This document shows positions 24,256-33,036 of a stretch of 64,000 bases of DNA, piece by piece. The notes under the pieces are model-generated. The model was not told the origin of the DNA. It saw only the letters and a program-made list of their open reading frames with translations, and searched no databases. The first letter of the stretch is position 1. Every line of letters begins with the position of its first letter. A program made the position numbers and the translations under genes. The DNA comes from RGIG1918 sp964570895 (GTDB taxonomy: Bacteria > Cyanobacteriota > Vampirovibrionia > Gastranaerophilales > Gastranaerophilaceae): contig CAZMZD010000003.1 of assembly GCA_964570895.1 (NCBI GenBank), forward strand, positions 1 to 64,000, in the 5' to 3' direction.

Positions 24256-24834
24256 ATGAAAATAAAAGCATTCACACTTACGGAAGTTCTTTTAACACTA
24301 GCCATTATCGGGGTTATAACATCGGTTACAATCCCAACTTTAATGGCGCAAAACCATGCAAAAAAATATCAAACAATGACAAAAAAAGCTATATACACTC
24401 TGCAAACAGCGGTTGACGCGAAATTTGAACAATCGACAAGTAAAATGACCTCCGGTACGGGCTTTTTTGGTTGGTTGAGAAATGCAGGTAGCGACCCTGA
24501 TAACCATCCGGAAGATGTGATAAGGTGCACGAAATATAGATATAACAATAGCACAAATGATAGATGTCAAACAGCAGATGGAATTATATTCCGCGCATAC
24601 AATATTAGCTATGATGACTCATATAAACATGGGGGCACAGCTGAATTTATGGTTGACATAAATGGAATGGAACCGCCATTTCAACATGGCGTAGATGAAG
24701 GCACGGGCACAAATTTTACTGACGAAGATATAATTTTCCTTGAAATGGATAGGTATGGCACGATAAGACCTATAACAAAGGGTAATAACGATAATGCCTT
24801 AAAATATTTCAACTTAGGAAACAACGGTTTATAA
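24256..24834 (+). CDS. Type IV pilin-like prepilin, third of three
   Basis: 192 residues, leader MKIKA|FTLTEVLLTLAIIG with stem ITSVTIPTLMAQ. It is the most diverged of the set: SNQNKK becomes AQNHAKKYQTM, the middle has RCTKYRYNNSTNDRCQTADG, and the C-terminus has EFMVDINGMEPP instead of VYVDLNGAEGP. Two Cys flank a basic Asn-rich loop. A strong terminator follows. Different soluble domains on a shared stem suggest major and minor (pseudo)pilins of one machine. Confidence 0.88.
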   Translation: MKIKAFTLTEVLLTLAIIGVITSVTIPTLMAQNHAKKYQTMTKKAIYTLQTAVDAKFEQSTSKMTSGTGFFGWLRNAGSDPDNHPEDVIRCTKYRYNNSTNDRCQTADGIIFRAYNISYDDSYKHGGTAEFMVDINGMEPPFQHGVDEGTGTNFTDEDIIFLEMDRYGTIRPITKGNNDNALKYFNLGNNGL

Positions 24835-24837
24835 TTT

Positions 24838-24866
24838 AAAAGCGCCTTTTACGAGGCGCTTTTTTA
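24838..24866. terminator. Bidirectional terminator after the prepilins
   Basis: AAAAGCGCCT-tttacg-AGGCGCTTTTTT: a GC-rich stem with A tract on the left and T tract on the right. It lies between the third prepilin and the convergent C_GCAxxG_C_C gene, so it can serve both. Confidence 0.85.
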
Positions 24867-24886
24867 AAGGTTATATATTTGCGTTT

Positions 24887-25336
24887 TTATAAAACATTTT
24901 TTGCTTTTTGAAATTCTTTTTTAAATAATTTGTCTGCAAATTCAACAAACGCAGCGCATGGGCGAGTTTTATAAAAATTCTCATCTCTTTTTGTTGGGCT
25001 TGGCACATCTTTTTTAATTTTCAAATTAAGCAAATCTCGGCATAAAATTGAACCAAATTCTGCTTCAAAAGCGCCTGCAAGCTCTTGAATTTTAGAATAG
25101 TGTTTTCCCTTAAGTTCGTCATCATTAGGCACGCTATACCCGCTTGCAAGCCCTGTTAACATAAACAGGCCGGAAAGTGCTCCGCAAACTTCTCTCATGC
25201 GCCCCATTCCGCCCCCAAAAGAAGATGAAAGTTTTAAGCCTGTTTCAAAATCAATTCCAAATTCTTCGCAATGTGCGCAAAAAACAGCTTGTGCACAATT
25301 ATAACCTTCTTCAAATAATTCTTTTGCAGTTTTCAT
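24887..25336 (-). CDS. C_GCAxxG_C_C family protein
   Basis: A 149-residue Cys-rich protein with the family's ordered Cys: YNCAQAVFCAHCEEF near the N-terminus, SSSFGGGMGRMREVCGALSG (the C-G-A-x-x-G element, about residues 38-57), a further Cys at LCRDLL, and TRPCAAFVEFA near the end. Relatives are small redox or metal-binding proteins found next to transporters or metabolic enzymes in anaerobes; their biochemical role is not settled. The gene follows the thioesterase with 12 bp between and ends at a shared terminator. Confidence 0.85.
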   Translation of the reverse strand: MKTAKELFEEGYNCAQAVFCAHCEEFGIDFETGLKLSSSFGGGMGRMREVCGALSGLFMLTGLASGYSVPNDDELKGKHYSKIQELAGAFEAEFGSILCRDLLNLKIKKDVPSPTKRDENFYKTRPCAAFVEFADKLFKKEFQKAKNVL

Positions 25337-25348
25337 AATTCAACCCGC

Positions 25349-25759
25349 TTATTTTTCAATCACGCCTTCGCAAAATTTTTGTAAGACTTCAGGCAATTTG
25401 CGATATAACTTACCTTCTTTTGAAACGGCAACAATTTTTACATCCGCTGTTGTATAAATTTGACCTGTTTCTTCATTTTTAATCACTTGATTAAAAATCA
25501 TATGCAATTTGCCAAACTCCACAAGCTTTGTTTCTACGACAAGATTGTCTTCAAATTTTGCGCTCACTTTGTAATTTATGTTCAAATTCACAACGGGAAG
25601 CACAATATCCATTTCTGCAAGAGAGGACATTTTATAGCCAAAATCCTCACATAGGGCAATTCTTCCTGCTTCCAACCATCTTAAATAACTGCCGTGCCAA
25701 ACAACACCAAAACTGTCTGTGTCTGCGTAATAAACTCGTTGTTTTAAAATATTTATCAT
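25349..25759 (-). CDS. YbgC/FadM-type acyl-CoA thioesterase (hot-dog fold)
   Basis: 136 residues. VYYADTDSFGVVWHGSYLRW then EAGR matches the 4-hydroxybenzoyl-CoA thioesterase signature: the catalytic Asp in Y-x-D-T-D, G-V-V, and H-x-x-Y-x-x-x-x-E-x-x-R. The rest gives the hot-dog strands (NINYKVSAKFEDNLVVETKL). It releases free acids from acyl-CoA or acyl-ACP. The divergent neighbour is an acyl-CoA synthetase, so the two may balance the acyl-CoA pool. It heads an operon with the C_GCAxxG_C_C gene. Confidence 0.88.
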   Translation of the reverse strand: MINILKQRVYYADTDSFGVVWHGSYLRWLEAGRIALCEDFGYKMSSLAEMDIVLPVVNLNINYKVSAKFEDNLVVETKLVEFGKLHMIFNQVIKNEETGQIYTTADVKIVAVSKEGKLYRKLPEVLQKFCEGVIEK

Positions 25760-25884
25760 AATTGTTTTTTATCACAAACTATTTTCTTTGCAAGAAATAT
25801 AAACAATAATTTACACTTCCTTGCCATATGATTTTTAATGCTATAAAATTTTGTAAGTTGGTGAATTAAGAAGAGAAAGAAATT

Positions 25885-27786
25885 ATGGAAGAAACAAAAA
25901 AAATGCAAGAAGTTTTTGAGCCCAATTTTTCTTCAATTTTTGAAGCAGTTGAAACTTCAGCTCAAAAATTTAAAGATTTAGACGCGATTTATGACAGATA
26001 CAATTCTGTTTATCATACATACGGCGAAATGCTCGATGAAATATATAATTTTTCGCAAGGTATGCAGTCGCTGGGTATTCAAAAAGGTGATAAAGTTTGC
26101 CTTATTTCAGAAAACCAAGGCAGATGGTTTATTGCAAGCCAATCTATTTTAAGGCTTGGCGCTGTTTCAACGCTTAGAGGTTCAAACGCTCCGCTTGATG
26201 AACTTGATTATATTATTCCATTTTCTGATGCGAAAGCGGTAATTGTTAGAGATATAAAAACTTTTGAAAACTTAAAACCAACTTTTGCTAAAGTGAATTT
26301 GAATTTTATTTGCGTTTTATTTGCAGATAAAGAATTGAACAAAGAAGGGGTTAATTGTTCTTGTTATACATTCGATGAAATTAAAGAACTTGGCAAAAAT
26401 CATGAATTTCAAAAACCTGAAATTGTGCCAACAGATGTGGCGATGATGTTATTTACATCAGGCACAACGGGCGTTCCAAAAGGCGTTTTGCTCTCTCATA
26501 GCAATATTTTGCACCAAATTGAAGCTTGTGCAAAAGATTTTTACGTAAAAGCAGGAGATAGAACACTTCAAGTTCTTCCTGTTTGGCATGCTTACGAGCA
26601 AATTGGGCAATTATATTACTTCTATAAAGGCTGCCATTTGCATTTCACAACGCTTTCAGGCTTAAAAAATGACTTAGCTGCATACAAAATTGACACGATG
26701 ATGTCTGTTCCAAGAATTTGGGAAGCGGTGAAAGCAGGCATTTACCAAAAATTAAAACAAAAATCTAAACTTTTATACAGAATTTTTGATTTAGCGGTTA
26801 AAAACAGTATTTCATATAAAACGCACAAAATGTATGGCGAAAGAAGAATTACAAACAAATTAACTTACAACACATTATCTACAATTCGCCACAGAATAAT
26901 CCGCTCTTTTATGAAACCGCTCCATATTTTATGTTTAAACACTTTATACAAAAAGCTAAAAGCTGCAGCAGGCTTGAATTTTAGATGTTCAATTTCAGGC
27001 GGCGGTGCGCTTAGTATGGCAGATGAATTATTCTACGACGCAATCGGCGTAGACCTTAGAATTGGCTATGGGCTCACTGAAACTGCTCCGGTGCTCACAT
27101 TAAGAAGCACAAGAATGAAAAACTATTTAGGCTCTGCCGGTATGCCTGTTGCATACACAGAAGTTAAAATTGTTGACCCAAGCACAGGCGAAGAGCTCCC
27201 AAGATTTACAAAAGGGCTTGTTAAAGTTAGAGGCCCTCAAGTTATGATGGGTTATTATAAAGATGAAGCAGCAACTAAGGCAGCAATTGATGAAGAAGGT
27301 TGGTTTAACACAGGCGACCTTGGCTGGCTTACTTTTGAAGATAACTTAGTTCTTGTTGGCAGATTGAAAGAAACAATCGTGCTTTCAAGCGGAGAAAATG
27401 TTGAGCCTGTTCCAATTGAAGAAGCTTGCTTAATGAGCCCATATATTGAGCAAATTGTGCTCGTTGGTCAAGATAGAAACGGAATAGGCGCGCTAATCGT
27501 TCCATCTAAAGAAGCGCTTGAAAAATGCGGAATTAATATGCGCGACTTGAAGAGCCACAAAGATTTATCTATGGAAGATGAAGCTTTATCTGACTTATTC
27601 AAAAAGGAAATTAATAAATATATTAAAAATAAACCTAACCTCAGAGCATTTGAAAAAATCAAACAAATGGCATTTTTGAAAGAGCCATTCAGCACGGAAA
27701 ACGGGCTTATGAGCGCAAGTGCTAAAGTTAAGAGAAATAAGGTTTTTGAAAAATACCAAGAAGTAATTAAGAAAATGTACAAATAA
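25885..27786 (+). CDS. Long-chain acyl-CoA synthetase (AMP-binding)
   Basis: A 633-residue ATP-dependent ligase activating fatty acids to acyl-CoA. Motifs in order: P-loop LFTSGTTGVPKGVLLSHSN (about residues 192-210), the acyl-pocket region LQVLPVWHAYEQIGQLYYFY, GYGLTETAPVL, and the C-terminal hinge EEGWFNTGDLGWLTFEDNLV with LVGRLKETIVLSSGENVEPV and a final Lys. Length and the FACL-type insertion (~290-360, basic helices) fit the bacterial long-chain group rather than acetyl-CoA synthetase. It is divergent from the thioesterase with 125 bp between. A terminator hairpin follows. Confidence 0.93.
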   Translation: MEETKKMQEVFEPNFSSIFEAVETSAQKFKDLDAIYDRYNSVYHTYGEMLDEIYNFSQGMQSLGIQKGDKVCLISENQGRWFIASQSILRLGAVSTLRGSNAPLDELDYIIPFSDAKAVIVRDIKTFENLKPTFAKVNLNFICVLFADKELNKEGVNCSCYTFDEIKELGKNHEFQKPEIVPTDVAMMLFTSGTTGVPKGVLLSHSNILHQIEACAKDFYVKAGDRTLQVLPVWHAYEQIGQLYYFYKGCHLHFTTLSGLKNDLAAYKIDTMMSVPRIWEAVKAGIYQKLKQKSKLLYRIFDLAVKNSISYKTHKMYGERRITNKLTYNTLSTIRHRIIRSFMKPLHILCLNTLYKKLKAAAGLNFRCSISGGGALSMADELFYDAIGVDLRIGYGLTETAPVLTLRSTRMKNYLGSAGMPVAYTEVKIVDPSTGEELPRFTKGLVKVRGPQVMMGYYKDEAATKAAIDEEGWFNTGDLGWLTFEDNLVLVGRLKETIVLSSGENVEPVPIEEACLMSPYIEQIVLVGQDRNGIGALIVPSKEALEKCGINMRDLKSHKDLSMEDEALSDLFKKEINKYIKNKPNLRAFEKIKQMAFLKEPFSTENGLMSASAKVKRNKVFEKYQEVIKKMYK

Positions 27787-27860
27787 TAAAAACAGCACGT
27801 AATGTGCTGTATGGTTAATAGACGGCTCTGTGCATTAAAATATTATCAAGCTTTAATATG

Positions 27861-27897
27861 GGTTTCCGATTTTCACCAAAACGGAAACCTTATTTTT
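27861..27897 (+). terminator. Terminator after the acyl-CoA synthetase
   Basis: GGTTTCCG and CGGAAACC form an 8-bp stem around a 13-nt loop and are followed by TTATTTTT. It lies about 75 bp after the stop. The rest of 27787-28072 shows a short ACAGCAC/GTGCTGT palindrome at about 27792 and no gene. Confidence 0.6.
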
Positions 27898-28072
27898 GGC
27901 TTAAATTATCGTATTTGCTTTTAATAGTCATTCCTTGAAATGTAAATTAGGTTGCCCTAAAAAACCATTTCCTCCTCTTTGAAAATATACTACAATATTT
28001 TGGCTCAAAAAACATCATTCATGCAGTCGATGAAAATAAAGAAGAAATAGTCATGCAAAATTTGTAGGGAAA

Positions 28073-28672
28073 TTATTTCGTGCCTTTTGTATATAAGGTT
28101 ATTTTAAAATTCGCAACGAGGATTGATTTATCATAACCCCAAGGTGTTATTGAAATTTCAGGCAAACGAACAAGATATGGTTGCGCCAAAATGCCTGATA
28201 AGAACGCTTTTATTTGAGAATATGTGCCAACAGTGGTAAGCGCCATTTCGCAAATGTTGTAACCTTTAATTTCAGATGTAACAAGCGGGTCTGTGGCAGC
28301 TTGTGAATCGTAAGAATATTTAATTGATTTAATTCTGATTTTAGAATCTTTTGCAATATTTATCATTGTTTCAAATGGCTTTGCAAAAGAAGCGCCTGAA
28401 CCAAATTGAATATCTTCTGTTTCATAAACTTTTTTTTCTGATGCAGCATCGCGTTTTTGTTTTGATTCATATATTTGCTTATTTTTTTCATACTGCATAC
28501 GCATTTCTTCCAGCTCTTGCGTAGAATCTTTGAGACGTTGTTTTGCCACGTTGAAAGGTTCGATTGCTCTAAAGAAGCAAAACTGATTCATTGTTACAAT
28601 AAGAACAAGTGGAATGATAAAAAACAAGATTGTAGGAACGCCTACCGCTTTTACATATTTTTGATAATCCAT
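28073..28672 (-). CDS. pilO: PilO-like type IV pilus alignment protein
   Basis: A 199-residue inner-membrane protein: short cytoplasmic N-terminus, one TM segment (TILFFIIPLVLIVTMNQFCF, about residues 14-33), a coiled coil (about 45-80, RLKDSTQELEEMRMQYEKNK), then an alpha/beta domain with FAKPFETMINIAKDSKIRIK and the PilO-type LTTVGTYSQIKAFLSGI. PilO pairs with PilN in the periplasmic stalk of the pilus machine. It lies 6 bp downstream of a PilM-PilN fusion gene. PilP and PilQ are not next to it. Confidence 0.8.
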   Translation of the reverse strand: MDYQKYVKAVGVPTILFFIIPLVLIVTMNQFCFFRAIEPFNVAKQRLKDSTQELEEMRMQYEKNKQIYESKQKRDAASEKKVYETEDIQFGSGASFAKPFETMINIAKDSKIRIKSIKYSYDSQAATDPLVTSEIKGYNICEMALTTVGTYSQIKAFLSGILAQPYLVRLPEISITPWGYDKSILVANFKITLYTKGTK

Positions 28673-28678
28673 TCGCCC

Positions 28679-30445
28679 CTACTTTCCTTTTACCGGTTCT
28701 AATTGTATGTTATCTACTGAAGGTGGCTTTTCTCCAGAGTCAGAAAAGTCAAACGCATTTTTCTGTGCGTTAATGTCAGGCATTGTGCTGCCATCTCCTG
28801 AAGCATCAGACGAAGCGACCACAACAGGTGCTTTTTTCTTGTTTGCAGTGTTTGAAATTTCAAAGAAATAAACACGAGTTTCGTCTTTTGCATTAGGGTC
28901 GAATTTAACCCCGATTGTATCAGTAATTATCTTTAATTCTTTTAATTTAACCGTCGATTTTGGAGTCGTTGTTTTGATATTTTTGTAATAGTTATAAATA
29001 TCTCTGATATTTGTGCTCATACCTTCAATCACAAGCCCTGAGTTTGTGTTGGCGTCAGGCGCTGCGGAACCTTGGTAATATGTGAGCCATACGCCTTGAG
29101 GCATATCTTGAACAACGGATGAAAGATAATTCATCATATCTTTGTTAGAAGCAACAATGTTTGCAGACAATTCATCAATGCTTACGGTATTGTCGTCAAC
29201 TGAATATTTTTTCATTTCAGCTGCAAGCCTTGTTTTTTCTTGTTCGTTTTGTTCGCTTGTTTCATCCCAGCCTTTTGCAATGCTTGTTAAAACGAAGGTG
29301 ATTGCGAAAGAAACCGCAAGTAGTATCATTGCTGTTCCGACGAGAGTATATCTTACAAAAGATATTGGGAAGGTGTATGTTTTTTCGCCAAAAGGAATAG
29401 GCAACGCTTCAACTTCGTCATTTGCGCCTTGTAAAAAGTCGAGTTTTAAAGGCAAAAGTTTGTAAGGGTATACGCAAGCCCCTATGACAGGGAATGAAAT
29501 ATTTTTGCCTGATTCTTTTGTTACGTTTGATGAAGTAGTAATAACAGAAGAATTGTTATATCTGTTAAATTCAAATACTTCAATTGCCCCTCTGAAACTT
29601 GATTCTAAATTCTTCTTTAGAAGTTCTGCACTAACGTTATCAGATTGGCTTATAATAACAAGTTTGTCGCTTGGGTTGTCTAATATGTTTTTACTTACGT
29701 TAGAAACAACGACTTGAAGAGCTTCTTCCATTGAATAAGATTTAATTGCAAGAGGTATTTCATTGAAAGAATAAATCCTGTTTCCTTCCATTCTGAAAAT
29801 AGCATAGTTATTGCTATTAACAAGAAGGACGTCCCAAGTCGTGCCATCTGTGATTGAATCTTGCACAACGCCTGTATATACAAGCCCTTTTAATAAAGAA
29901 GAATACGAAGTTTCAATGCTGACTACATCAAGTTTGCATTCTTTAAAAATATTTTTAATTTTTTCAAGCTGTTCTTTTTGAATAGCCGAATAAACGTAAT
30001 TTTCTAATTCAGGATTATCGTAAGAAGGATAGCCGGTTGCGCAGTGAGCAACGACAGCCTCAAGCCCTTCTTGAGTGAACGGATAGTGATTGACGGAAAC
30101 GGTTGTAACTAATTGCCCATTTTTGTCTGCATCCGGAGCTTTAGGTGATAAATCTTCAAAACCAAAATGAACGTTTTGAATAGATAAGCAAACGCCCGTG
30201 TTATCTTTGATACCGAGCTCGGTTTTTAAACTACTAATGTTGTTTCGTATAATTTCGTAGTCAACAATTTGTCTTTGTCTTAAATCGTATTCAAATGTTT
30301 TTGAAGCATACTGTTGGACAATTTTCTTTTCAAAGTCCAAACGCATCATTTCTATATGTGAATGCTCAGTAATAGAAACACCAATGTATTCCTTTTTGCC
30401 CCCAGACAATAAACTATTAAAAGAATCTAGTATACTTTCCGCCAT
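28679..30445 (-). CDS. PilM-PilN fusion protein of the type IV pilus machine
   Basis: 588 residues combining two normally separate proteins. Residues ~1-360 are an actin-like PilM domain: KKEYIGVSITEHSHIEMMRL, then SIETSYSSLLKGL, TTWDVLLVNSNNYAIFRMEG and KLVIISQSDNVSAELLKKNL are the FtsA/PilM-type strands. Next comes the PilN plan: FVRYTLVGTAMILLAVSFAI is a single TM segment, followed by a coiled coil (NEQEKTRLAAEMKKYS) and a ferredoxin-like periplasmic domain with PQGVWLTYY and GLVIEGMSTNIRDIYNYYKN. The junction lacks the short PilN cytoplasmic peptide that normally docks onto PilM, as expected if the two are fused. A Pro/Ser-rich tail ends it. Confidence 0.8.
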   Translation of the reverse strand: MAESILDSFNSLLSGGKKEYIGVSITEHSHIEMMRLDFEKKIVQQYASKTFEYDLRQRQIVDYEIIRNNISSLKTELGIKDNTGVCLSIQNVHFGFEDLSPKAPDADKNGQLVTTVSVNHYPFTQEGLEAVVAHCATGYPSYDNPELENYVYSAIQKEQLEKIKNIFKECKLDVVSIETSYSSLLKGLVYTGVVQDSITDGTTWDVLLVNSNNYAIFRMEGNRIYSFNEIPLAIKSYSMEEALQVVVSNVSKNILDNPSDKLVIISQSDNVSAELLKKNLESSFRGAIEVFEFNRYNNSSVITTSSNVTKESGKNISFPVIGACVYPYKLLPLKLDFLQGANDEVEALPIPFGEKTYTFPISFVRYTLVGTAMILLAVSFAITFVLTSIAKGWDETSEQNEQEKTRLAAEMKKYSVDDNTVSIDELSANIVASNKDMMNYLSSVVQDMPQGVWLTYYQGSAAPDANTNSGLVIEGMSTNIRDIYNYYKNIKTTTPKSTVKLKELKIITDTIGVKFDPNAKDETRVYFFEISNTANKKKAPVVVASSDASGDGSTMPDINAQKNAFDFSDSGEKPPSVDNIQLEPVKGK

Positions 30446-30532
30446 AACTCCAAATTATATATTTTCGTGCACATTAATATCTAATACTGATATTATCTAT
30501 CATAACACAATAATTTTCAATAAATATTTTTT

Positions 30533-30562
30533 TTGCACAATATAAATCATTTAAAGTATAAT
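30533..30562 (+). promoter_or_regulatory. Apparent leaderless promoter of rlmB
   Basis: TTGCAC (30533-30538), 18-bp spacer, TATAAT (30557-30562), then only seven bases to the ATG at 30570. Transcription would begin at or next to the start codon and there is no Shine-Dalgarno sequence. Confidence 0.6.
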
Positions 30563-30569
30563 AATTTTT

Positions 30570-31343
30570 ATGGAAAATAATAAACAAAATTTAGATTTTA
30601 TATATGGTAAAAACCCTGTCATAGAAGCTCTTACGACTAATCCAAAAAGAATTAATAAAATATTTTTTCAAGATAAAATCAGCTTTGACAACAGATTAAA
30701 AAAAATTATGGAGCTTGCAAAAAGTTACGGTATATTAACAAAATTTTGCAATTTAAATAATTTTTCAGAAGAAAAAATCTCGCATCAAGGCGTGATTGCA
30801 ACAATTTCACCTGTGGAATATATTGATTTTGATGATTTTATGCAAAATTTACCGCGCGAAGGCTTTAAAAAAGTTATTATTTTGGATGAAGTTTCAGACC
30901 CGCACAATTTTGGGGCAATAATAAGAACAGGGGCATGCGCAGGTTTTGATGCAATTATTGTTTCAAATCACAGGTCTGCGCCAATTACAAACACTGTTGA
31001 AAAAGTTTCAATGGGAGCAGTAAACCACATAAAAATTGTGAAGGTAAACTCCATCTCGGCTATTATTGATTACCTAAAAAAAGAGGATTGGTGGATAATT
31101 GCAACAGAAGTTTTGGCAAAAGATAATTACTTTGACATCGATTATACCGATATGAATTTTGCGCTCATTATGGGGTCAGAAGGAAAAGGCGTTAGCAAAA
31201 CATTGCTAAACAAAGCAGATTTCAGAGTAAAAATCCCTGTTAATTTTGAATCATTAAATGTTTCAAATGCAACTGCCGTTATAGTATATGAAGCCGTAAG
31301 ACAAATTGAAATTAAAAAATCCCGCGTTATGCAAAATTCCTAA
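30570..31343 (+). CDS. rlmB: 23S rRNA 2'-O-methyltransferase (RlmB/TrmH SPOUT family)
   Basis: 257 residues. The N-terminal substrate-binding domain has FIYGKNPVIEALTTNPKRIN. The SPOUT domain has motif 1 LDEVSDPHNFGAIIRTGACA, motif 2 ALIMGSEGKGVSKTLLNKAD and motif 3 VKIPVNFESLNVSNATAVIV, which bind SAM in the deep knot. RlmB methylates Gm2251 of 23S rRNA; closely related TrmH-type enzymes cannot be fully excluded. It leads a plus-strand set with the sigma factor, ruvA and glgA. Confidence 0.9.
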   Translation: MENNKQNLDFIYGKNPVIEALTTNPKRINKIFFQDKISFDNRLKKIMELAKSYGILTKFCNLNNFSEEKISHQGVIATISPVEYIDFDDFMQNLPREGFKKVIILDEVSDPHNFGAIIRTGACAGFDAIIVSNHRSAPITNTVEKVSMGAVNHIKIVKVNSISAIIDYLKKEDWWIIATEVLAKDNYFDIDYTDMNFALIMGSEGKGVSKTLLNKADFRVKIPVNFESLNVSNATAVIVYEAVRQIEIKKSRVMQNS

Positions 31344-31382
31344 AAAATAGTATAATATTTTAATTAGGAGAAAACTTCTTTT

Positions 31383-32345
31383 ATGAAAATACAAGACACA
31401 GAAGAAAATCAAGAAATAATAATTGATTTTGAAACTTCAGATGATGAAGATGAAAATTCAAGTCAAGAAAAGTCTGAAAGCGAATATAGCGCGCTCACTT
31501 CAGATGATTCCGTTAAAGCATATCTCCAGCAAATTGGCAAAATTCCTCTTTTAAGCGCAGAGGAAGAACTTGAATATGCAAAAAATATTAAAGAGAAAAA
31601 ATGTAAATTATCCAGAGAAAAATTAATTCGCGCAAATTTAAGGCTTGTTGTTTCGATTGCCAAAAAATACATCGGGCGCGGGCTTTCTTTTCTTGATTTA
31701 ATTCAAGAAGGTAACTTAGGCTTAATGAAAGCGAGCGAAAAATTTGATTGGAGCAAGGGTTACAGGTTTTCGACTTATGCAACTTGGTGGATTCAACAAT
31801 CAATCACAAGAGGGATTGCTGATAAATCAAGAATGATAAGGCTCCCTGTCCACATGATTGAAACATTAAGCAAAATTAAAAAAGCGACTCTCGAACTTTC
31901 AACTGAACTTGGAAGAGCGCCTTCAAAAGAAGAAATAGCTTATAAAATTGGGCTTAGTGTGCAAAAATTAACAGGGCTTATGAAAGCTTCCCAAAGCACG
32001 ATTTCGATTGAAACACCGACAAATCAAAAAGATGAGTCTTCTGTTATTGCAGATTTTATTGTTGATGAATCAAATGCGACACCGGATTCTAAAGTTGCAA
32101 ACGATAGCTTGCTTGATGATGTTCAAAAAATGTTAAATCAATTAAGCCAAAAAGAAAAAGACGTGCTTATTATGAGATACGGGCTTGATGACAATGGCAG
32201 AAAGAAAACATTAGACGAAATTGGAAACCGTTACGGCGTTTCAAGAGAAAGAATAAGGCAAATTGAAAACAGAGCGATTGCCAAACTTAAAAAGCTTTGC
32301 AAAAATCACCAAAAAATGAGCGGTAATTTAAAAAATTACATTTAA
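31383..32345 (+). CDS. RNA polymerase sigma-70 family factor (RpoD-like, no region 1.1)
   Basis: 320 residues. An acidic leader (about 1-40) precedes region 1.2 DSVKAYLQQIGKIPLLSAEE. Region 2 is RANLRLVVSIAKKYIGRGLS, FLDLIQEGNLGLMKASEKFD and YRFSTYATWWIQQSITRGIA (2.4), region 3 is GRAPSKEEIAYKIGLSVQKL, and region 4.2 is TLDEIGNRYGVSRERIRQIE. The -10 and -35 reading helices are full consensus, so it should recognise the TTGACA/TATAAT promoters common in this window. Lacking region 1.1 and the non-conserved insert, it resembles group 2 factors of cyanobacteria, but whether it is primary or alternative cannot be told here. Confidence 0.9.
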   Translation: MKIQDTEENQEIIIDFETSDDEDENSSQEKSESEYSALTSDDSVKAYLQQIGKIPLLSAEEELEYAKNIKEKKCKLSREKLIRANLRLVVSIAKKYIGRGLSFLDLIQEGNLGLMKASEKFDWSKGYRFSTYATWWIQQSITRGIADKSRMIRLPVHMIETLSKIKKATLELSTELGRAPSKEEIAYKIGLSVQKLTGLMKASQSTISIETPTNQKDESSVIADFIVDESNATPDSKVANDSLLDDVQKMLNQLSQKEKDVLIMRYGLDDNGRKKTLDEIGNRYGVSRERIRQIENRAIAKLKKLCKNHQKMSGNLKNYI

Positions 32346-32411
32346 CTTGTTATTAAATTTCATTTATTTTATAATTTACATATTAGTTTTTGTGTTGAAA
32401 CGGAAGTTTAT

Positions 32412-33023
32412 ATGTACGATTATATTAAAGGTGAATTAGTATCCAAAAATTACCCAAATATCGTTGTGGAATGCGCTTCTATCGGTTATTTAATTCTAAC
32501 TAACCAAAGAAATATTATGGCACTGCCCGAGCTTGGCAACCCTGTTAAAATTTACACAAAACTTATCCATAAAGAAGACTCCATGACGCTTTGCGGCTTT
32601 TGCCAAAAAGAAGATAGGGTTATTTTTGATATTTTGACAAGCGTTTCAGGCGTTGGGGTTAAGATGGGGCTTGCGCTTCTTGATGAATTTACATCTGCGG
32701 AGCTTATTGGCGCTGTTATATCGGAAGATTATAAACTTATTTCAAAAGCAAAAGGAATAGGGCAAAAGCTTGCGCAAAAAATAATTTTAGAACTTAAAGA
32801 TAAACTCACAAAAACAGAAATTAATGCAGAAATTATTCAAGCAAAATCTGAAAATTCAATTGTTTCAAAAGATACTTTAAAAGAAGTTCAAACAATTTTA
32901 ATTTCACTTGGCTACACGCAAAAAGAAACGGATTTTGCCCTTGAAAACACGCAAGATAAAATTTCATCAGACGACACACAAGAGCTTTTAAGAGAAGCAT
33001 TAAGCTTGCTCTCAAACGGATAG
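32412..33023 (+). CDS. ruvA: Holliday junction branch-migration protein RuvA
   Basis: 203 residues. The N-terminal OB domain MYDYIKGELVSKNYPNIVVE carries the family start; the pair of helix-hairpin-helix motifs is LTSVSGVGVKMGLALLDEF and SKAKGIGQKLAQKIILELKD; and a C-terminal domain III (about 150-200, TLKEVQTILISLGYTQKETD) contacts RuvB. RuvA tetramers hold four-way DNA junctions open. ruvB and ruvC are not in the window. It is followed by glgA after 13 bp. Confidence 0.93.
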   Translation: MYDYIKGELVSKNYPNIVVECASIGYLILTNQRNIMALPELGNPVKIYTKLIHKEDSMTLCGFCQKEDRVIFDILTSVSGVGVKMGLALLDEFTSAELIGAVISEDYKLISKAKGIGQKLAQKIILELKDKLTKTEINAEIIQAKSENSIVSKDTLKEVQTILISLGYTQKETDFALENTQDKISSDDTQELLREALSLLSNG

Positions 33024-33036
33024 AAAAGGAAAAGTT

